The notes: generated by a model from the sequence alone, not told the origin. Positions 38,464 through 48,698 are shown, counted from the first letter of the stretch. The stretch is DNA of 64,000 nucleotides from Loigolactobacillus bifermentans DSM 20003 (GCF_001434575.1 NZ_AZDA01000003.1:62001-126000); one strand, 5' to 3'. Numbers and translations are program-made.

Positions 38464-38502
38464 AAAACAAGGCTGAAACATCACTGTTTCAGCCTTGTTT
38501 TA
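38464..38502. terminator. Strong bidirectional terminator after the PBP gene
   Basis: ACAAGGCTGAAACA and TGTTTCAGCCTTGT form a perfect stem of 14 or more bp with a 4-base loop, flanked by A-run and T-run on the two sides. Confidence 0.9.
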
Positions 38503-38508
38503 TTGCGC

Positions 38509-40674
38509 TTAATTCGTCGTTGTCGTCGTACTGCTACTGCTGCTTGAAGTTGTCGACGAGCTTGAACTGGTACTGCTAGATGAGGTTTTCACACCGATTG
38601 TTTGGAAATACGCTTTGAAAATATTTTGTGCCACATTGGTATTGTAATGGGCTTCGTCCGCACTGGTTGAAATATTCGGGAAGACAACCACCACGGCCAC
38701 TTTAGGATTGTTTGCTGGCGCATACCCAACAAAGCTCGATGTCAAGGTTTCTGGCGGATCCGTATCATTCGGATTATCCGGATCGTAGTAGAAGGTTTGG
38801 GCGGTTCCTGTTTTCCCGGCAATCGCTGGTGTGAAGCTCTTTAATTCATGAGCCGTCCCCCATGACATAGAACCATGGGTCACATTGTACATCCCTTGTT
38901 TCACCACGTTGATTTCAGATTGTGTGGCCCCGACCCGATTTAACACAGTGGGTTTGGTTTCAGAAACCACGGTTCCTAATGAACCGTCCGCATTTGTCTT
39001 ACGAATCGACTGGACTAAGTACGGCTTCATCCGTAAGCCATTATTGGCAATGGTTGAGATATATTGGCCAAGTTGTAAGGTGGTATACGCGTCATAGTTT
39101 CCATAAGATAAATCTAACGCCTTTACCACATCACTGGTGGTCCCTTCATAACCGGCCGATTCACCTGGCAGATCAATCCCGGTTTTAATGCCTAAACCAA
39201 ATTGATTGAAGTAACCCCGTTCCTTAGCAAAAATCGACTTCTTCATGTTAAAGTAAGAATTTGCCTGGTACTTGGCGTTACCTTCCTTCATCGCTAACCG
39301 CATCATATAAATGTTTGAAGAAACTTCAAGGGCCTGGGCTGCATCTAAAGAACTATAGGTTCCTGCAGAGTAAACGGCCTTTTTGACTAACCCACCTGAG
39401 AAGTAGATTGGGGTATCTGTAATGGTATTACTAGACGGAGTGATCACACCATCCATCATGCCACCAAGCACCGTTGCCCCTTTGACAACAGATCCCATGA
39501 CGAAGTCACGGTTGATAATTCCTAACGCATCAGACGTAGTTTTCCCCGTCTTTGGGTTATACTTCAACCCAGACATCGCTAAAATTGCCCCCGTCTTCGG
39601 ATTCAAGGCCATGGCATAGGCGCCACTTGAATACTGCGTGGCACCGGCACTTTTAGCAGAACTAAAACCACTTTGTAGCGCCGAATCGACCTTCTTTTGA
39701 AAGGCAGAATTAATGGTTAAAACTAAGTTATCCCCTTTTTGACCGGAATAAGTCTTCTTTGAACCAACAATCTTATTGTCTGCGTTTAAGGTTACTTGCG
39801 TTTGGGCTTTGGTCCCACGTAGCACGGATTCATATTGTTGCTCTAAGTAACTGGTTCCCACCCGATCATTCCGTGAATAACCTTGTGCCAAATATTCATT
39901 GATCTTATCACTGGGTAGTCCAGTCTTTTCACTGGAAACATCCCCAATAATACTGGCAACCGAAGAACCATTTGGATAAGACCGTGACCAATCATCCGTC
40001 ACGTTGATACCTGGTAATTCTGTTAAATGCTCACTGACTTCTGCGACTTCTTTTTCAGACATGCCCGAATTTTTAACATAAACGGTCGACAACTGATACG
40101 CCCCACTCATGATTTTAAACATCGCTGCTGCTGATTTTTGCTGACTGGTTAAGTGCAACGCACTTGACTTCACAGCCGCTAACTCCAGTTTGTATAACGC
40201 GTCTGAATCGATCGCATCGCCATTGGCTTTATGCGTTTTGCTTTTGGGAAGGCTCGCTTCAACTTTTTTCAAGTTCTTTGCGTTGGCTAAATAATAATCA
40301 GCCTTATCCCGCCGGGTCAAACTACCAGTATCGACGCTGACCCACTGACTCAAACGATTGGCTGTTTTATAAATGTCGGATGACAGTGTATCAACACTTT
40401 TGGTATAACTAATGGCATTGTTCGCCTTATTACCAACCAATACCCGGCCTTTTTCATCATAAATCATCCCCCGGGGCACACTACTGGTGATGGTTGTTTT
40501 ATCAGTTTTTTCGACTTCACCTTCAAACTTTGAGCCGTATAAGATCTGTAAATAACCAAGCTGTGCAATTAATGCCACAAACAAAATGAAAACAATGAAT
40601 AATAAGAAATTTAGCCGAAACGGAATACGTGATTGCCGCTGGGCACGCTTCGTTCTACTTCGTAAAATTTTCAA
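38509..40674 (-). CDS. Class B penicillin-binding protein (PBP2b-type transpeptidase)
   Basis: A 721-residue single-pass membrane transpeptidase of peptidoglycan synthesis. It starts at TTG after AAGGAG. A membrane anchor (residues 20-43) is followed by a dimerisation domain (TTITSSVPRGMIYDEKGRVL) and the transpeptidase domain with SVVK, SSN (VSSNIYMM) and KTG (AGKTGTAQ). The order and length fit lactobacillar PBP2b, which acts with elongation or division complexes. The C-terminus is an unusual Ser/Thr tail of about 25 residues, possibly a glycosylation or wall-spanning linker. Confidence 0.95.
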   Translation of the reverse strand: MKILRSRTKRAQRQSRIPFRLNFLLFIVFILFVALIAQLGYLQILYGSKFEGEVEKTDKTTITSSVPRGMIYDEKGRVLVGNKANNAISYTKSVDTLSSDIYKTANRLSQWVSVDTGSLTRRDKADYYLANAKNLKKVEASLPKSKTHKANGDAIDSDALYKLELAAVKSSALHLTSQQKSAAAMFKIMSGAYQLSTVYVKNSGMSEKEVAEVSEHLTELPGINVTDDWSRSYPNGSSVASIIGDVSSEKTGLPSDKINEYLAQGYSRNDRVGTSYLEQQYESVLRGTKAQTQVTLNADNKIVGSKKTYSGQKGDNLVLTINSAFQKKVDSALQSGFSSAKSAGATQYSSGAYAMALNPKTGAILAMSGLKYNPKTGKTTSDALGIINRDFVMGSVVKGATVLGGMMDGVITPSSNTITDTPIYFSGGLVKKAVYSAGTYSSLDAAQALEVSSNIYMMRLAMKEGNAKYQANSYFNMKKSIFAKERGYFNQFGLGIKTGIDLPGESAGYEGTTSDVVKALDLSYGNYDAYTTLQLGQYISTIANNGLRMKPYLVQSIRKTNADGSLGTVVSETKPTVLNRVGATQSEINVVKQGMYNVTHGSMSWGTAHELKSFTPAIAGKTGTAQTFYYDPDNPNDTDPPETLTSSFVGYAPANNPKVAVVVVFPNISTSADEAHYNTNVAQNIFKAYFQTIGVKTSSSSTSSSSSTTSSSSSSTTTTTN

Positions 40675-40920
40675 TTTGAACGTACTCCTTAAACATAATA
40701 GAAGTTAATGATATCGACTTGCGTCAACTGCCCTTAAAGCACTCACAACGCAGTATACTTCATGTTAGCATATCGATCTAGCATTGAAAAGGCGGCAAGG
40801 GTAAAGATTCGTTTAAGCCAACTGTCTGACATTAGCCTTTTTTTAAGTTTCTTAAAATGACTTGCGACCGATTTCGGTTTCCATTATGCTTTTTTTAAAG
40901 ACATTTCCCGAGGTGACACT
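40675..40920. promoter_or_regulatory. Divergent promoter region, PBP and yfhO genes
   Basis: On the + strand TTGCGA (40862-40867), a 17-base spacer and TATGCT (40885-40890) precede the YfhO gene by 30 bases. For the leftward PBP gene a TATACT box is seen near 40750-40755 without a good -35. A T-rich stretch follows the + strand -10. No gene is seen in the 246 bases. Confidence 0.7.
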
Positions 40921-43554
40921 GTGAAACGAATCAAATTCAATCAAAATTGGCTGCCCCTAGCCTTAAGTTTTTTACTACCGTTAGTGCTAATGGGCGGCTA
41001 CTTTGCCACGCGCCAAATGTTTCCGTTTGGCAAAAGTAGTATTTTAACCGTTGACCTCGGCCAACAATATATCGACTTTTTTGCTTATTTCCGCGATATC
41101 CTACTGCATCACCCTCAACAGTTCTTATACTCCTTTTCAAAAACCATTGGCGGCGATATGTTGAGCGTTTGGGCTTACTACTTAATGAGTCCCTTTAATT
41201 TATTGCTCCTGCTTACCCCTGGTAAGTGGCTAACAGCCGGTGTGTTAGGCATTACATTGCTTAAATATGCCTGCAGCGGTTTAAGCATGGGCTGGTTGCT
41301 TCATAAAACCAACGTGCAACAAGGCTTATGGATTCCGACTTTCGCGACGGCCTATGCCTTAATGGGGTGGATGATCGCCAATCAGCTCAATGTGATCTGG
41401 CTGGACGCACCCATTTTTCTACCGCTGATCTGTCTCGGGTTAGAAAAACTGTTTCAAGAAAAACGGCCACTGTATTACACATTAAGCCTCGGGAGCATGC
41501 TGATCATTAACTATTATATGGGTTACATGATCTGTTTGTTTTTGCTGTGTTACTTTATTTGGGCTAGTGTCCGCTATTGGTCCACTTTTAAAACTTGGTT
41601 ACACCAATTAGGCTTATTCATCTGGGGCTCTTTAAGTGCCGGACTATTAGCGGCAGTGATTCTCTTACCCACCTTTTATGCCTTGACTCAAAGTAAGGCG
41701 ACCTATACCGTCACTAAATTCAAATGGGATTGGGAATATTCCCCTTTGAAAATGCTCAGTAAATTTGTGGTCGGTGCCTTTAATTTTGATCAAATGCCCA
41801 CTGGCTTTCCCAATTTATTCGTTGGCTCATTGGTTGGATTAGGGTTTATCCTCTACTTTTTACAGCGCCGGATTCATTGGCAAGTCCGCCTAACTGCCGG
41901 TGTGATCACCCTTTTTTTGCTAGCTTCCATGCTACTGCAACCATTAGACCTATTGTGGCACGCCGGGCAATTTCCCATTTGGTACCCTTACCGCTTTTCA
42001 TTTGTGGTTTGTTTCTGGTTTGTTTGGCTTGCCGCGATTAGTTTCCAAAAAGGCTGGCAATTAAGGCCTTGGCAGATTTGCGTGTTAGCCGCTATTTTAA
42101 TTGGCTTTATCGGCTATATTTATTTTCACCTTGCCAATTTCAACTTTTTAAAACCGAACCAGCTTATTTTAACCATTGTCTTCAGTTTCTTAACCTTGAT
42201 TTTATTAATTCTTTGGCAAGCCCGTCCGCTGCGCTGGTTTGGGTTGATTTTCTTATTTTTAGTCTGCGTCGAAGCCAGTGCCAACGCCTATCTCAGCTTG
42301 AATCAAATCAGCTATGTGTCACAACATGATTATGCCGTTTACACGGCTAAGCTGAAACAAGCTGTGAACAGCATTAAACGCAATGAAACCAGCACTGATT
42401 TTTACCGGCTTGAAAAAACCTTCATGCGGACTAAAAACGACGCCATGGAAGCCAATTACAATAGCGCATCCCACTTTAGTTCGACGTTTGAAGCTGATTT
42501 ACCGACCTTTATGGGTCACTTGGGTCAACCAGCTGGTGATGGCTTTGTCACGTATGCCAATGGGACCTTGCTATCAGATGCCTTTTTAAACATGAAGTAT
42601 TATTTAGCCGCCAAAGACCAAGTCAAACATGGCCATCAAACAGCCGCCGCTGTTTTGCCTGCGTTAACGACTAAACCCGACCTCGCTTTCTACAGTGAGA
42701 TCGGCACGACTAAAGTTGCAAAGATCTATCAAAATCCATTTGTACTGCCGTTAGGTTTTGCGGCCTCTCATGCAATTTTAAAACCAGATGAGGCCACCTA
42801 CGGCCCACTGCAATATCAAAGTCAATTGTTTAATCAATTGTTAGGCAATCAACAAAAAATCGGTTATTTCCAGCCAATTTTATTCGACCGTGCCGTTTAT
42901 CACAATTTAAAGCGTGAAAAATCACCGGCCAATGAAACGTATGTCAAAATCAACAAGAAAAAAGCAGCGACCTTGACCTACTACTTCACGCCGCAAACCA
43001 GTGATCCTTATTACTTAACCTTAGGCGCCAACTTAAACAGCAAGGCCATTTCACTGCAATTAAATGGTCACGCCATCACGCAGTATGATACTTTCCGCGA
43101 TACCGTCGTGGTTGATTTAGCAGCCGCAGCTGAAAATCAGCCGTTAAAACTGACCATTACGTTTAAACAAAATAAGGTATGGCTACAAAATTTCCAACTT
43201 TATCACTTTAACCTAACTGCCTTTAATCAAGGGACCCAAACCTTACAAAATCAAGCCTGGCACGTAAAACAAACAGCGGCCAATCGCTTAACCGGCAAGG
43301 TGACGGTGAAAAAGCAACAAGTCTTAATGACCACGATTCCTTATGCCAAGGGCTGGCATGTGACGGTGGATGGTAAAGCCACTCGGCCAAAAAAGGTGCT
43401 GGATGCCCTAATGGCGATTCCACTAAAGGCCGGTACCCATCAAGTCACCTTGCACTACTGGCCACCATACTTGACTTTAGGCCTCTGGCTGAGCATCGGG
43501 AGCTTACTGACCACGATTGGTCTTGACTGGTTGTTTTTCCGCCGACACCGTTAA
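40921..43554 (+). CDS. YfhO family membrane protein
   Basis: An 877-residue integral membrane protein starting at GTG after GAGGTGAC. It has about 12-13 membrane segments in the first 460 residues, an extracytoplasmic domain of about 380 residues (DFYRLEKTFMRTKNDAMEANYNS, in part), and a final membrane helix. YfhO proteins are linked to glycosylation of lipoteichoic acid or other surface polymers, and LafB/YfhO-type transfer is proposed. DLGQQYIDFFAYFRD and the GGDMLSVWAYYL segment near the N-terminus are typical. Substrate unknown. Confidence 0.93.
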   Translation: MKRIKFNQNWLPLALSFLLPLVLMGGYFATRQMFPFGKSSILTVDLGQQYIDFFAYFRDILLHHPQQFLYSFSKTIGGDMLSVWAYYLMSPFNLLLLLTPGKWLTAGVLGITLLKYACSGLSMGWLLHKTNVQQGLWIPTFATAYALMGWMIANQLNVIWLDAPIFLPLICLGLEKLFQEKRPLYYTLSLGSMLIINYYMGYMICLFLLCYFIWASVRYWSTFKTWLHQLGLFIWGSLSAGLLAAVILLPTFYALTQSKATYTVTKFKWDWEYSPLKMLSKFVVGAFNFDQMPTGFPNLFVGSLVGLGFILYFLQRRIHWQVRLTAGVITLFLLASMLLQPLDLLWHAGQFPIWYPYRFSFVVCFWFVWLAAISFQKGWQLRPWQICVLAAILIGFIGYIYFHLANFNFLKPNQLILTIVFSFLTLILLILWQARPLRWFGLIFLFLVCVEASANAYLSLNQISYVSQHDYAVYTAKLKQAVNSIKRNETSTDFYRLEKTFMRTKNDAMEANYNSASHFSSTFEADLPTFMGHLGQPAGDGFVTYANGTLLSDAFLNMKYYLAAKDQVKHGHQTAAAVLPALTTKPDLAFYSEIGTTKVAKIYQNPFVLPLGFAASHAILKPDEATYGPLQYQSQLFNQLLGNQQKIGYFQPILFDRAVYHNLKREKSPANETYVKINKKKAATLTYYFTPQTSDPYYLTLGANLNSKAISLQLNGHAITQYDTFRDTVVVDLAAAAENQPLKLTITFKQNKVWLQNFQLYHFNLTAFNQGTQTLQNQAWHVKQTAANRLTGKVTVKKQQVLMTTIPYAKGWHVTVDGKATRPKKVLDALMAIPLKAGTHQVTLHYWPPYLTLGLWLSIGSLLTTIGLDWLFFRRHR

Positions 43555-43560
43555 GCTACG

Positions 43561-43604
43561 AAAATAGCGCCAACACACTTCAACTGTGTGCTGACGCTAT
43601 TTTT
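43561..43604. terminator. Bidirectional terminator between yfhO and the HAD gene
   Basis: AAAATAGCG/CGCTATTTTT base with an ACACA/TGTGT upper stem, flanked by A-run and T-run. It serves both convergent genes. Confidence 0.85.
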
Positions 43605-44277
43605 AGGCTCCGAATAGTTGCGCAGCCGTTAAAGCCCGAAAATCAGGTATCACTTGTGTCACGCCTGGTAAGGTTGCTAACTGTGCGCCATTTTGATTTG
43701 TTTCCAGTGCAATGATTTGGCCAACTTTGGCTCGATAGGCGGCTTCAATGCCAGATGCTGAGTCTTCAAACACCACACAATTCGCTGGTGCCTGTTGTAA
43801 CTGCTTTGCCGCTTGTAAATAAGGGTCTGGGTGCGGCTTACTGCGAAATTGACCAGTGTCATAAACCACGTGTTGCCAATCAAACCAGCGGTCCAACTCA
43901 AATGTTGTCCGATAAAAGGCCAAGTTGGCCTGCGGCGCTGCTGTCGCAATGGTCCGCATCATGTGACGTTGTTTTAACGTCTCCAACAACGCCACAGCTC
44001 CTGGTGCTAAGGTTAAATGAGCTGGATCGGCCAAACACAGTGTTCGATAAATCGCCTCTTTACGGGCTGCCATTTTCACCACTGTGGCATCAGCCAGTGA
44101 TTGCCCCGCAAAATAGGTCAAAATCTCACGATTATTCCGACCATGAACTTGAATTTGATATTCCTGAGGCGTCACAGTGCGGTGAAACTGTTCCTGTGCA
44201 AACTGTTGCCAAGCAGCTTCATGTTTGTCAGAATCCTTAAACAGCGTGCCATTAAAATCAAAAATAAAGGCGTGCAT
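43603..44277 (-). CDS. HAD family hydrolase (beta-phosphoglucomutase-like)
   Basis: A 224-residue cap-type HAD phosphatase. Motif I reads DFNGTLF (the nucleophile Asp is kept; the second Asp becomes Asn, so the acid/base position is changed). Motif II is in TIATAAPQANL, motif III is in RSKPHPDPYLQAA and motif IV in VVFEDSASGIEAAYRA. Helical cap residues 14-90 include QVHGRNNREIL. It probably dephosphorylates a sugar phosphate; the motif I Asn argues against mutase activity. GGGGG is upstream. Confidence 0.88.
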   Translation of the reverse strand: MHAFIFDFNGTLFKDSDKHEAAWQQFAQEQFHRTVTPQEYQIQVHGRNNREILTYFAGQSLADATVVKMAARKEAIYRTLCLADPAHLTLAPGAVALLETLKQRHMMRTIATAAPQANLAFYRTTFELDRWFDWQHVVYDTGQFRSKPHPDPYLQAAKQLQQAPANCVVFEDSASGIEAAYRAKVGQIIALETNQNGAQLATLPGVTQVIPDFRALTAAQLFGA

Positions 44278-44318
44278 GATGATCCCCCTTTTGCTTTGAT
44301 GTCAGTGTTTACCACAAG

Positions 44319-44951
44319 TTATGCTGTTAAATGATGCTTCAGCGCGTAGATTGCTGCTTGTGTACGGTCTTCTACTTGTAATTTCGATAAAATATTAGAG
44401 ACATGTGTTTTAACTGTTTTCAAGGTGATAAATAGCTGATCGGCAATTTCTTGATTGCTTTTTCCTTCCGCAATCAAATGGAGCACTTCCAATTCGCGCT
44501 TGGTTAAATCTTCATATAGTTTTGGTTCTGGCTTTTGTGACAAGCGATGAAGCATTTTCGTTGTGACTTCTGGTTCAAGGACGGATTCACCTTGGCTGGT
44601 GGCACGAATCGCATCCGCAATTTCATTTGCCGTCGAGGTTTTCAACAGATAGCTCTTCGCCCCTGCTTCAATAGCTGGATAAACCTTTTCATCATCAATA
44701 AAACTGGTCACAATAATAATCTTAGCATCTGGCCAAGTTGTTAAAATTTCCTTAGTCGCCTCAATGCCGTCCATCACGTCCATCACAAGATCCATCATGA
44801 TCACATCAGGTCGTAGATCCAAGGCCTTTTCCACACCAATCTTGCCATTTTCAGCTTCACCAACCACTTCAATATCGTCTTGAACGGATAAATAACTGGC
44901 CACACCGATGCGAACCATTTCATGATCGTCTACAATCAATACCTTGATCAA
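44319..44951 (-). CDS. liaR: Response regulator LiaR
   Basis: A 210-residue NarL/FixJ-type regulator starting at TTG after GGGGGGAG. Receiver domain with Asp8, Asp9 and phospho-acceptor Asp54 ([15 protein letters not shown]), Lys in YLLKTS, and a LuxR-type HTH ([40 protein letters not shown], in parts). With LiaS/LiaF it controls the envelope stress response to cell-wall antibiotics. It overlaps liaS by 4 bases. Confidence 0.96.
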   Translation of the reverse strand: MIKVLIVDDHEMVRIGVASYLSVQDDIEVVGEAENGKIGVEKALDLRPDVIMMDLVMDVMDGIEATKEILTTWPDAKIIIVTSFIDDEKVYPAIEAGAKSYLLKTSTANEIADAIRATSQGESVLEPEVTTKMLHRLSQKPEPKLYEDLTKRELEVLHLIAEGKSNQEIADQLFITLKTVKTHVSNILSKLQVEDRTQAAIYALKHHLTA

Positions 44952-46051
44952 CAGACTCCCCCCTTTAATTGCGTTTCAGTTTGCTTTGTTTCCGATTTAA
45001 CCAAGGGCACCCGAATCTCAACACTGGTCCCTTGCTTGGGAAAACTAATGACCTTTGCATGCCCACCAATACCAGTTGCACGCTCTTGAATATTTTTCAG
45101 GCCATAGCTTCCCGCTTTGGAGGCCTGACGCATGTCAAAGCCCACCCCATCATCGACTACCTTTAAGATAACGGTTTGCTCCACTTGTTTCAAATAAACT
45201 TCTAGTGTTTTTGCTTTGGAATGACGCAACGTATTTGAGAGCAGCTCTTGGACGATTCGGAATAAATTGTCCTCGATACCGCTTTCCAACTGGACATCTG
45301 AAATTTGCCAGGTCATTTCCAAATGAATCTTGGTTTGGAGTTCCCGTAATAATTGAATAATACCATCTTTTAAAGAACGGCCCTCTAAACTGATTGGCCG
45401 CAAATGAAGCAATAAGGCGCGCATTTCAGATTGCGCTTCATTGATAATCTTTTCGACTAACTGAAGCTGCTTCACCATTTGCGGCGCTTTATCCGGTTTC
45501 GTGGCAATTTCATTTAACGCAGACAGCATCATCATCGCCGCAAAAAGCTGCTGGCTCACAGAGTCATGCAGCTCCCGGGCTAATCGGTGCCGTTCTTGGG
45601 TCAAAATCTCTTCCTTTGTCTCGCCGGCAACCGTTTGAGGATGATTACTATAAGCTTGTAACTCTTGCTGTAACTGAATCATACGTTGCCGCAACTGTTC
45701 AATCGTTTGCCCAAAATCCAATGAAAAGGTTTGATCAAATACGGTTGCCTGTTGTTTAAAACGATCTGCTTCATACTGCCCATTCGCCAGTAACGTTAAT
45801 TTTTGCTCGGCCTGTCCCAGCTGTTGCCGAACCGTTAAATAGATCAATAATGTGACTAAAAAGCCGACCAATAGCGAACCAATCACCAAATAAATATAGA
45901 TTGGGACGTACATGATCCGTACCATAAAGAGTTTAACCAGCCAATCTTGACGGTGACTGGCGTAAAAATACATAAAAAACAAGGCGTTAAGCAGTAAAAA
46001 CGTGATCAAACTGACGCCTGCAAATAAAAAGCTGCGTGCTGATTTTGTCAT
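44948..46051 (-). CDS. liaS: Sensor histidine kinase LiaS
   Basis: A 367-residue kinase with two N-terminal membrane helices and a very short extracellular loop, the intramembrane-sensing architecture. A HAMP-like linker is followed by the HisKA_3 dimerisation site with His in [19 protein letters not shown] and a HATPase_c domain ([21 protein letters not shown], in part; VVDDGVGFD and [11 protein letters not shown]). Its activity is normally held down by LiaF, encoded just upstream. It overlaps both neighbours by 4 bases. Confidence 0.96.
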   Translation of the reverse strand: MTKSARSFLFAGVSLITFLLLNALFFMYFYASHRQDWLVKLFMVRIMYVPIYIYLVIGSLLVGFLVTLLIYLTVRQQLGQAEQKLTLLANGQYEADRFKQQATVFDQTFSLDFGQTIEQLRQRMIQLQQELQAYSNHPQTVAGETKEEILTQERHRLARELHDSVSQQLFAAMMMLSALNEIATKPDKAPQMVKQLQLVEKIINEAQSEMRALLLHLRPISLEGRSLKDGIIQLLRELQTKIHLEMTWQISDVQLESGIEDNLFRIVQELLSNTLRHSKAKTLEVYLKQVEQTVILKVVDDGVGFDMRQASKAGSYGLKNIQERATGIGGHAKVISFPKQGTSVEIRVPLVKSETKQTETQLKGGVC

Positions 46052-46779
46052 ACGAATAACACCTCGAGATCCCCTGCTAAAACGTTGGTAAGTACCTTGA
46101 CCCGCCGTTCGTTATCATCATAATCATCGCTATACAACGTGAGTTCATCATTGCTAAGGTGAAACGTTTGGTTGTTAAAAGTCACGGCACCAATCAATGC
46201 CGTGTGCCGTAATTGGACTGCGGTTCCCACCGGTACCAAAATCCGCGTTCGACCAAACCCTTTGCGGATCATGATCACATTGTCGCGTTTCGGCAATAAC
46301 GTATTGCCGAGATCAATAATCGTATCACCGGCTGCGATGGTCAGATCGACATCATCCCAAGCAAACACGTCCTGACCAATGGTTTGGTTGCCAAACCAAG
46401 GACGTTTGGTAATCTGCCCGTTTTTAGGGGTTGGATCGGTTACATGTAAACTAAAGAAATATTTGCGTGTCCATGGCAACCACTCCATTCCTAAAAACTC
46501 AGCCTTGTCATGACGGTGATTTGACAACATAAAGTAAAGAAAGGCACCGAACAACATGAGCCAAATAAAAGGACTGGTCAAGAAAATCGTCACTAATGCC
46601 AAAATACCAAATAACAAACAAAACGTTTTCGGTAAACGCCGCTTAGCCTTGGTATGTAAATACAGGCTAAATAGGCCTAATATTAAAAAAATCAAATATG
46701 GGGGATTTGAAAAGATCTGCCAACCGAGACAGAACAATAAGGACACTTCGACGATCAAGAATAAGCGCCAATGCCGCAT
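46048..46779 (-). CDS. liaF: LiaF membrane inhibitor
   Basis: A 243-residue protein with four N-terminal membrane helices (residues 6-90) and a C-terminal right-handed beta-helix-like domain (DDVDLTIAAGDTIIDLGNTLLPKRDNVIMIRKGFGRTRILVPVG, in parts), the LiaF/VraT-like fold. It inhibits LiaS in the absence of stress. AAGGAGGGG precedes the start. It is the first gene of liaFSR, downstream of an extended -10 promoter and a LiaR box. Confidence 0.93.
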   Translation of the reverse strand: MRHWRLFLIVEVSLLFCLGWQIFSNPPYLIFLILGLFSLYLHTKAKRRLPKTFCLLFGILALVTIFLTSPFIWLMLFGAFLYFMLSNHRHDKAEFLGMEWLPWTRKYFFSLHVTDPTPKNGQITKRPWFGNQTIGQDVFAWDDVDLTIAAGDTIIDLGNTLLPKRDNVIMIRKGFGRTRILVPVGTAVQLRHTALIGAVTFNNQTFHLSNDELTLYSDDYDDNERRVKVLTNVLAGDLEVLFV

Positions 46780-46817
46780 GCTGGCCCCTCCTTTAATATT
46801 GAAAATAAGTTTTCTTT

Positions 46818-46884
46818 AGTATACCAAGCGTACGCACGCTTGGCGGCTTGCTTAAGTCGCAACTTTCATCGGTCTTAAGACTGA
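46818..46884 (-). promoter_or_regulatory. liaFSR promoter with LiaR/CesR box and a palindrome
   Basis: TGGTATACT is an extended -10 (TATACT at 46818-46823) on the minus strand. About 50 bases upstream is TCGGTCTTAAGACTGA (46869-46884), matching the published Lactococcus CesR/LiaR consensus TCAGHCTnnAGDCTGA with one mismatch. Between them, overlapping the -10 by a few bases, CCAAGCGTACGCACGCTTGG (46824-46843) has 8-bp palindromic arms. The operon is therefore probably autoregulated. Confidence 0.8.
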
Positions 46885-46891
46885 TAACCAC

Positions 46892-46938
46892 AAAAAAACG
46901 CCGCCCTTGCATCTGAAAACAGACTCAAAAGCAGCGTT
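46892..46938 (-). terminator. Terminator of greA
   Basis: AACGCTGC and GGCGGCGTT pair around a long loop, with seven T on the minus strand, shortly after the greA stop. Confidence 0.8.
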
Positions 46939-46946
46939 CATTTGTT

Positions 46947-47423
46947 TTAGCCAGCCACCTTCGTGATGGTAACGTCCATGCTACCAGCAGGTGTTGCAAT
47001 CGAAACTTTTTCACCAGTATGCTTGCCTAACAACGCTTTGGCAATGGGCGATTCATTTGAGATCTTACCAGACATTGGATCTGATTCAGCTGCACCAACA
47101 ATCGTGTAGCTTTCTTCGTCTGTTTCACCATCTTCAACAAACGTGACCGTTTTACCAACTGATACTTCGTCGTTTGCAACCGCATTACTGTCAACGACTT
47201 TGGCATAATGTAACATGTTTTCAATCGTTGCGATTCGGCTTTCGACAAAGCTTTGTTCGTCTTTAGCTGATTCGTATTCTGAGTTTTCAGATAAATCACC
47301 AAAACTCCGCGCAATTTTAATGCGTTCAACGACTTCTTTACGGGTGACTGTTTTTAATTTTTCTAATTCTGCTTCAAGCTTTTGTTTACCTTCCGCAGTC
47401 ATTGGGTATTCTTGTTCTGCCAC
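46947..47423 (-). CDS. greA: Transcription elongation factor GreA
   Basis: A 158-residue factor that rescues backtracked RNA polymerase by stimulating transcript cleavage. GTG is the start, 6 bases after GAGGTGG, giving the standard GreA length; an in-frame ATG upstream would extend it without an SD. The coiled coil ([18 protein letters not shown]..., [19 protein letters not shown]) carries the acidic tip; the C-terminal domain includes [22 protein letters not shown]. It lies downstream of mltG, a frequent Firmicute arrangement. Confidence 0.97.
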   Translation of the reverse strand: MAEQEYPMTAEGKQKLEAELEKLKTVTRKEVVERIKIARSFGDLSENSEYESAKDEQSFVESRIATIENMLHYAKVVDSNAVANDEVSVGKTVTFVEDGETDEESYTIVGAAESDPMSGKISNESPIAKALLGKHTGEKVSIATPAGSMDVTITKVAG

Positions 47424-47519
47424 TTTGTTCCACCTCAATTAAGCTTTTCTATAACGTTCACAAGCGTACCACGCGAACAGCAAGTTGTAAATTCTAAAAA
47501 AGCATTTTTTATAGTTGCC

Positions 47520-48692
47520 TTAGTTGACACTATTATTTTTCGTTTGAATACCAGTGTTTGTGCTGGTGTGTTCTTCAAAGTTTTGTGAGTAATAGACTTT
47601 CCCCGTTTTCAGATCGGCCACGAAATACAAGTAACCCATTGCGCGTGACTTCGGATTTAACACGGCATGAACGGAGGCAATACTAGGACTGTTAAATGGT
47701 CCTGGGCCATAACCTTTATTCTTGTACAAGTTATAAGGTGATTTCACAGCTGTATCTTTATTATACAAATGCGTTTTATGGGTATTTAAGGCATACATCA
47801 CCGAAATATCAGACTGTAATGGCATCCCTGCCGCGATTCGGTTAAAGAAGACCCCAGCAATTTTGGCGCGATCACTGGCATTATTCCCTTCACGTTCACA
47901 CAATGACGCTAAAGTCAGCACTTGTTGTACCGTTAACCCTTCAGATTTGATTTTCTTGTAATAAGACTTCATGTACGTATTTTCTTGTGCAACCATTTGC
48001 CGAACCAGACCCTTCAAACTGAGACCGTCATAATAGTTATAAGTTGCGGGATAAAGATAGCCTTCCAAATGATAACGAACATTTTTCTTAGCCATACTAG
48101 ATGCTAATAAATCTGGATACTTTTTCGCCAATTGTTTGGCAAAAGTTTGATCCTTCATTAATTTCAAAAATGCTTTTTTACTGTATGGCGTCTTTTTGGC
48201 GATCTGATCACCAATTTGATCAATCGTGATACCTTCCTTAACCAACACCCGATGCTTGCTGATCTGACTGCCACCATTACTCAGTTGATTGGCCACTTCT
48301 TTAACGGACATCGATGGTTTTAGTTCATAAAATCCTGCCTGAAATGCTGAAAAATTGTGCGACTTCACATAATACGTAAAGATTTTAGCATTTTTAATGA
48401 CCTTTTGCTTAACCAGCGTTTCACCAATTTGCTCATTAGATGCCCCTAATGGCACGCTAATATCAACCTTTTTAGTACTATGCCGATCGATAGGTTGCAA
48501 GGCAGTATGCACATAAAGTGCCCCAATTAAAACACCGCCTAAAATAAGGACCACTAAAATCCCAACGATCCAATAGACGATTTTATCCACAATTTTCTTT
48601 TCAGCCACCCGCTTATCCGCTAAATCGCGAGCATCTTGACGAACTTCAACGTGTTTCGCACGTCGCTTTGGTTGCTTATCTTGACTTGGCAC
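47520..48692 (-). CDS. mltG: Endolytic transglycosylase MltG
   Basis: A 390-residue YceG/MltG enzyme that releases nascent glycan strands from lipid-linked peptidoglycan at the membrane. GTG is preferred as the start (AGGAGGTTCCAA just upstream). There is a cytoplasmic basic stretch, one membrane helix (IVYWIVGILVVLILGGVLIG), a LysM-like domain and the catalytic domain with Glu in LASLCEREGNN and the NRIAAGMPLQSDISVMYAL segment. Upstream is a duplicated leader described separately; greA follows. Confidence 0.95.
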   Translation of the reverse strand: MPSQDKQPKRRAKHVEVRQDARDLADKRVAEKKIVDKIVYWIVGILVVLILGGVLIGALYVHTALQPIDRHSTKKVDISVPLGASNEQIGETLVKQKVIKNAKIFTYYVKSHNFSAFQAGFYELKPSMSVKEVANQLSNGGSQISKHRVLVKEGITIDQIGDQIAKKTPYSKKAFLKLMKDQTFAKQLAKKYPDLLASSMAKKNVRYHLEGYLYPATYNYYDGLSLKGLVRQMVAQENTYMKSYYKKIKSEGLTVQQVLTLASLCEREGNNASDRAKIAGVFFNRIAAGMPLQSDISVMYALNTHKTHLYNKDTAVKSPYNLYKNKGYGPGPFNSPSIASVHAVLNPKSRAMGYLYFVADLKTGKVYYSQNFEEHTSTNTGIQTKNNSVN

Positions 48693-48698
48693 TTGGAA

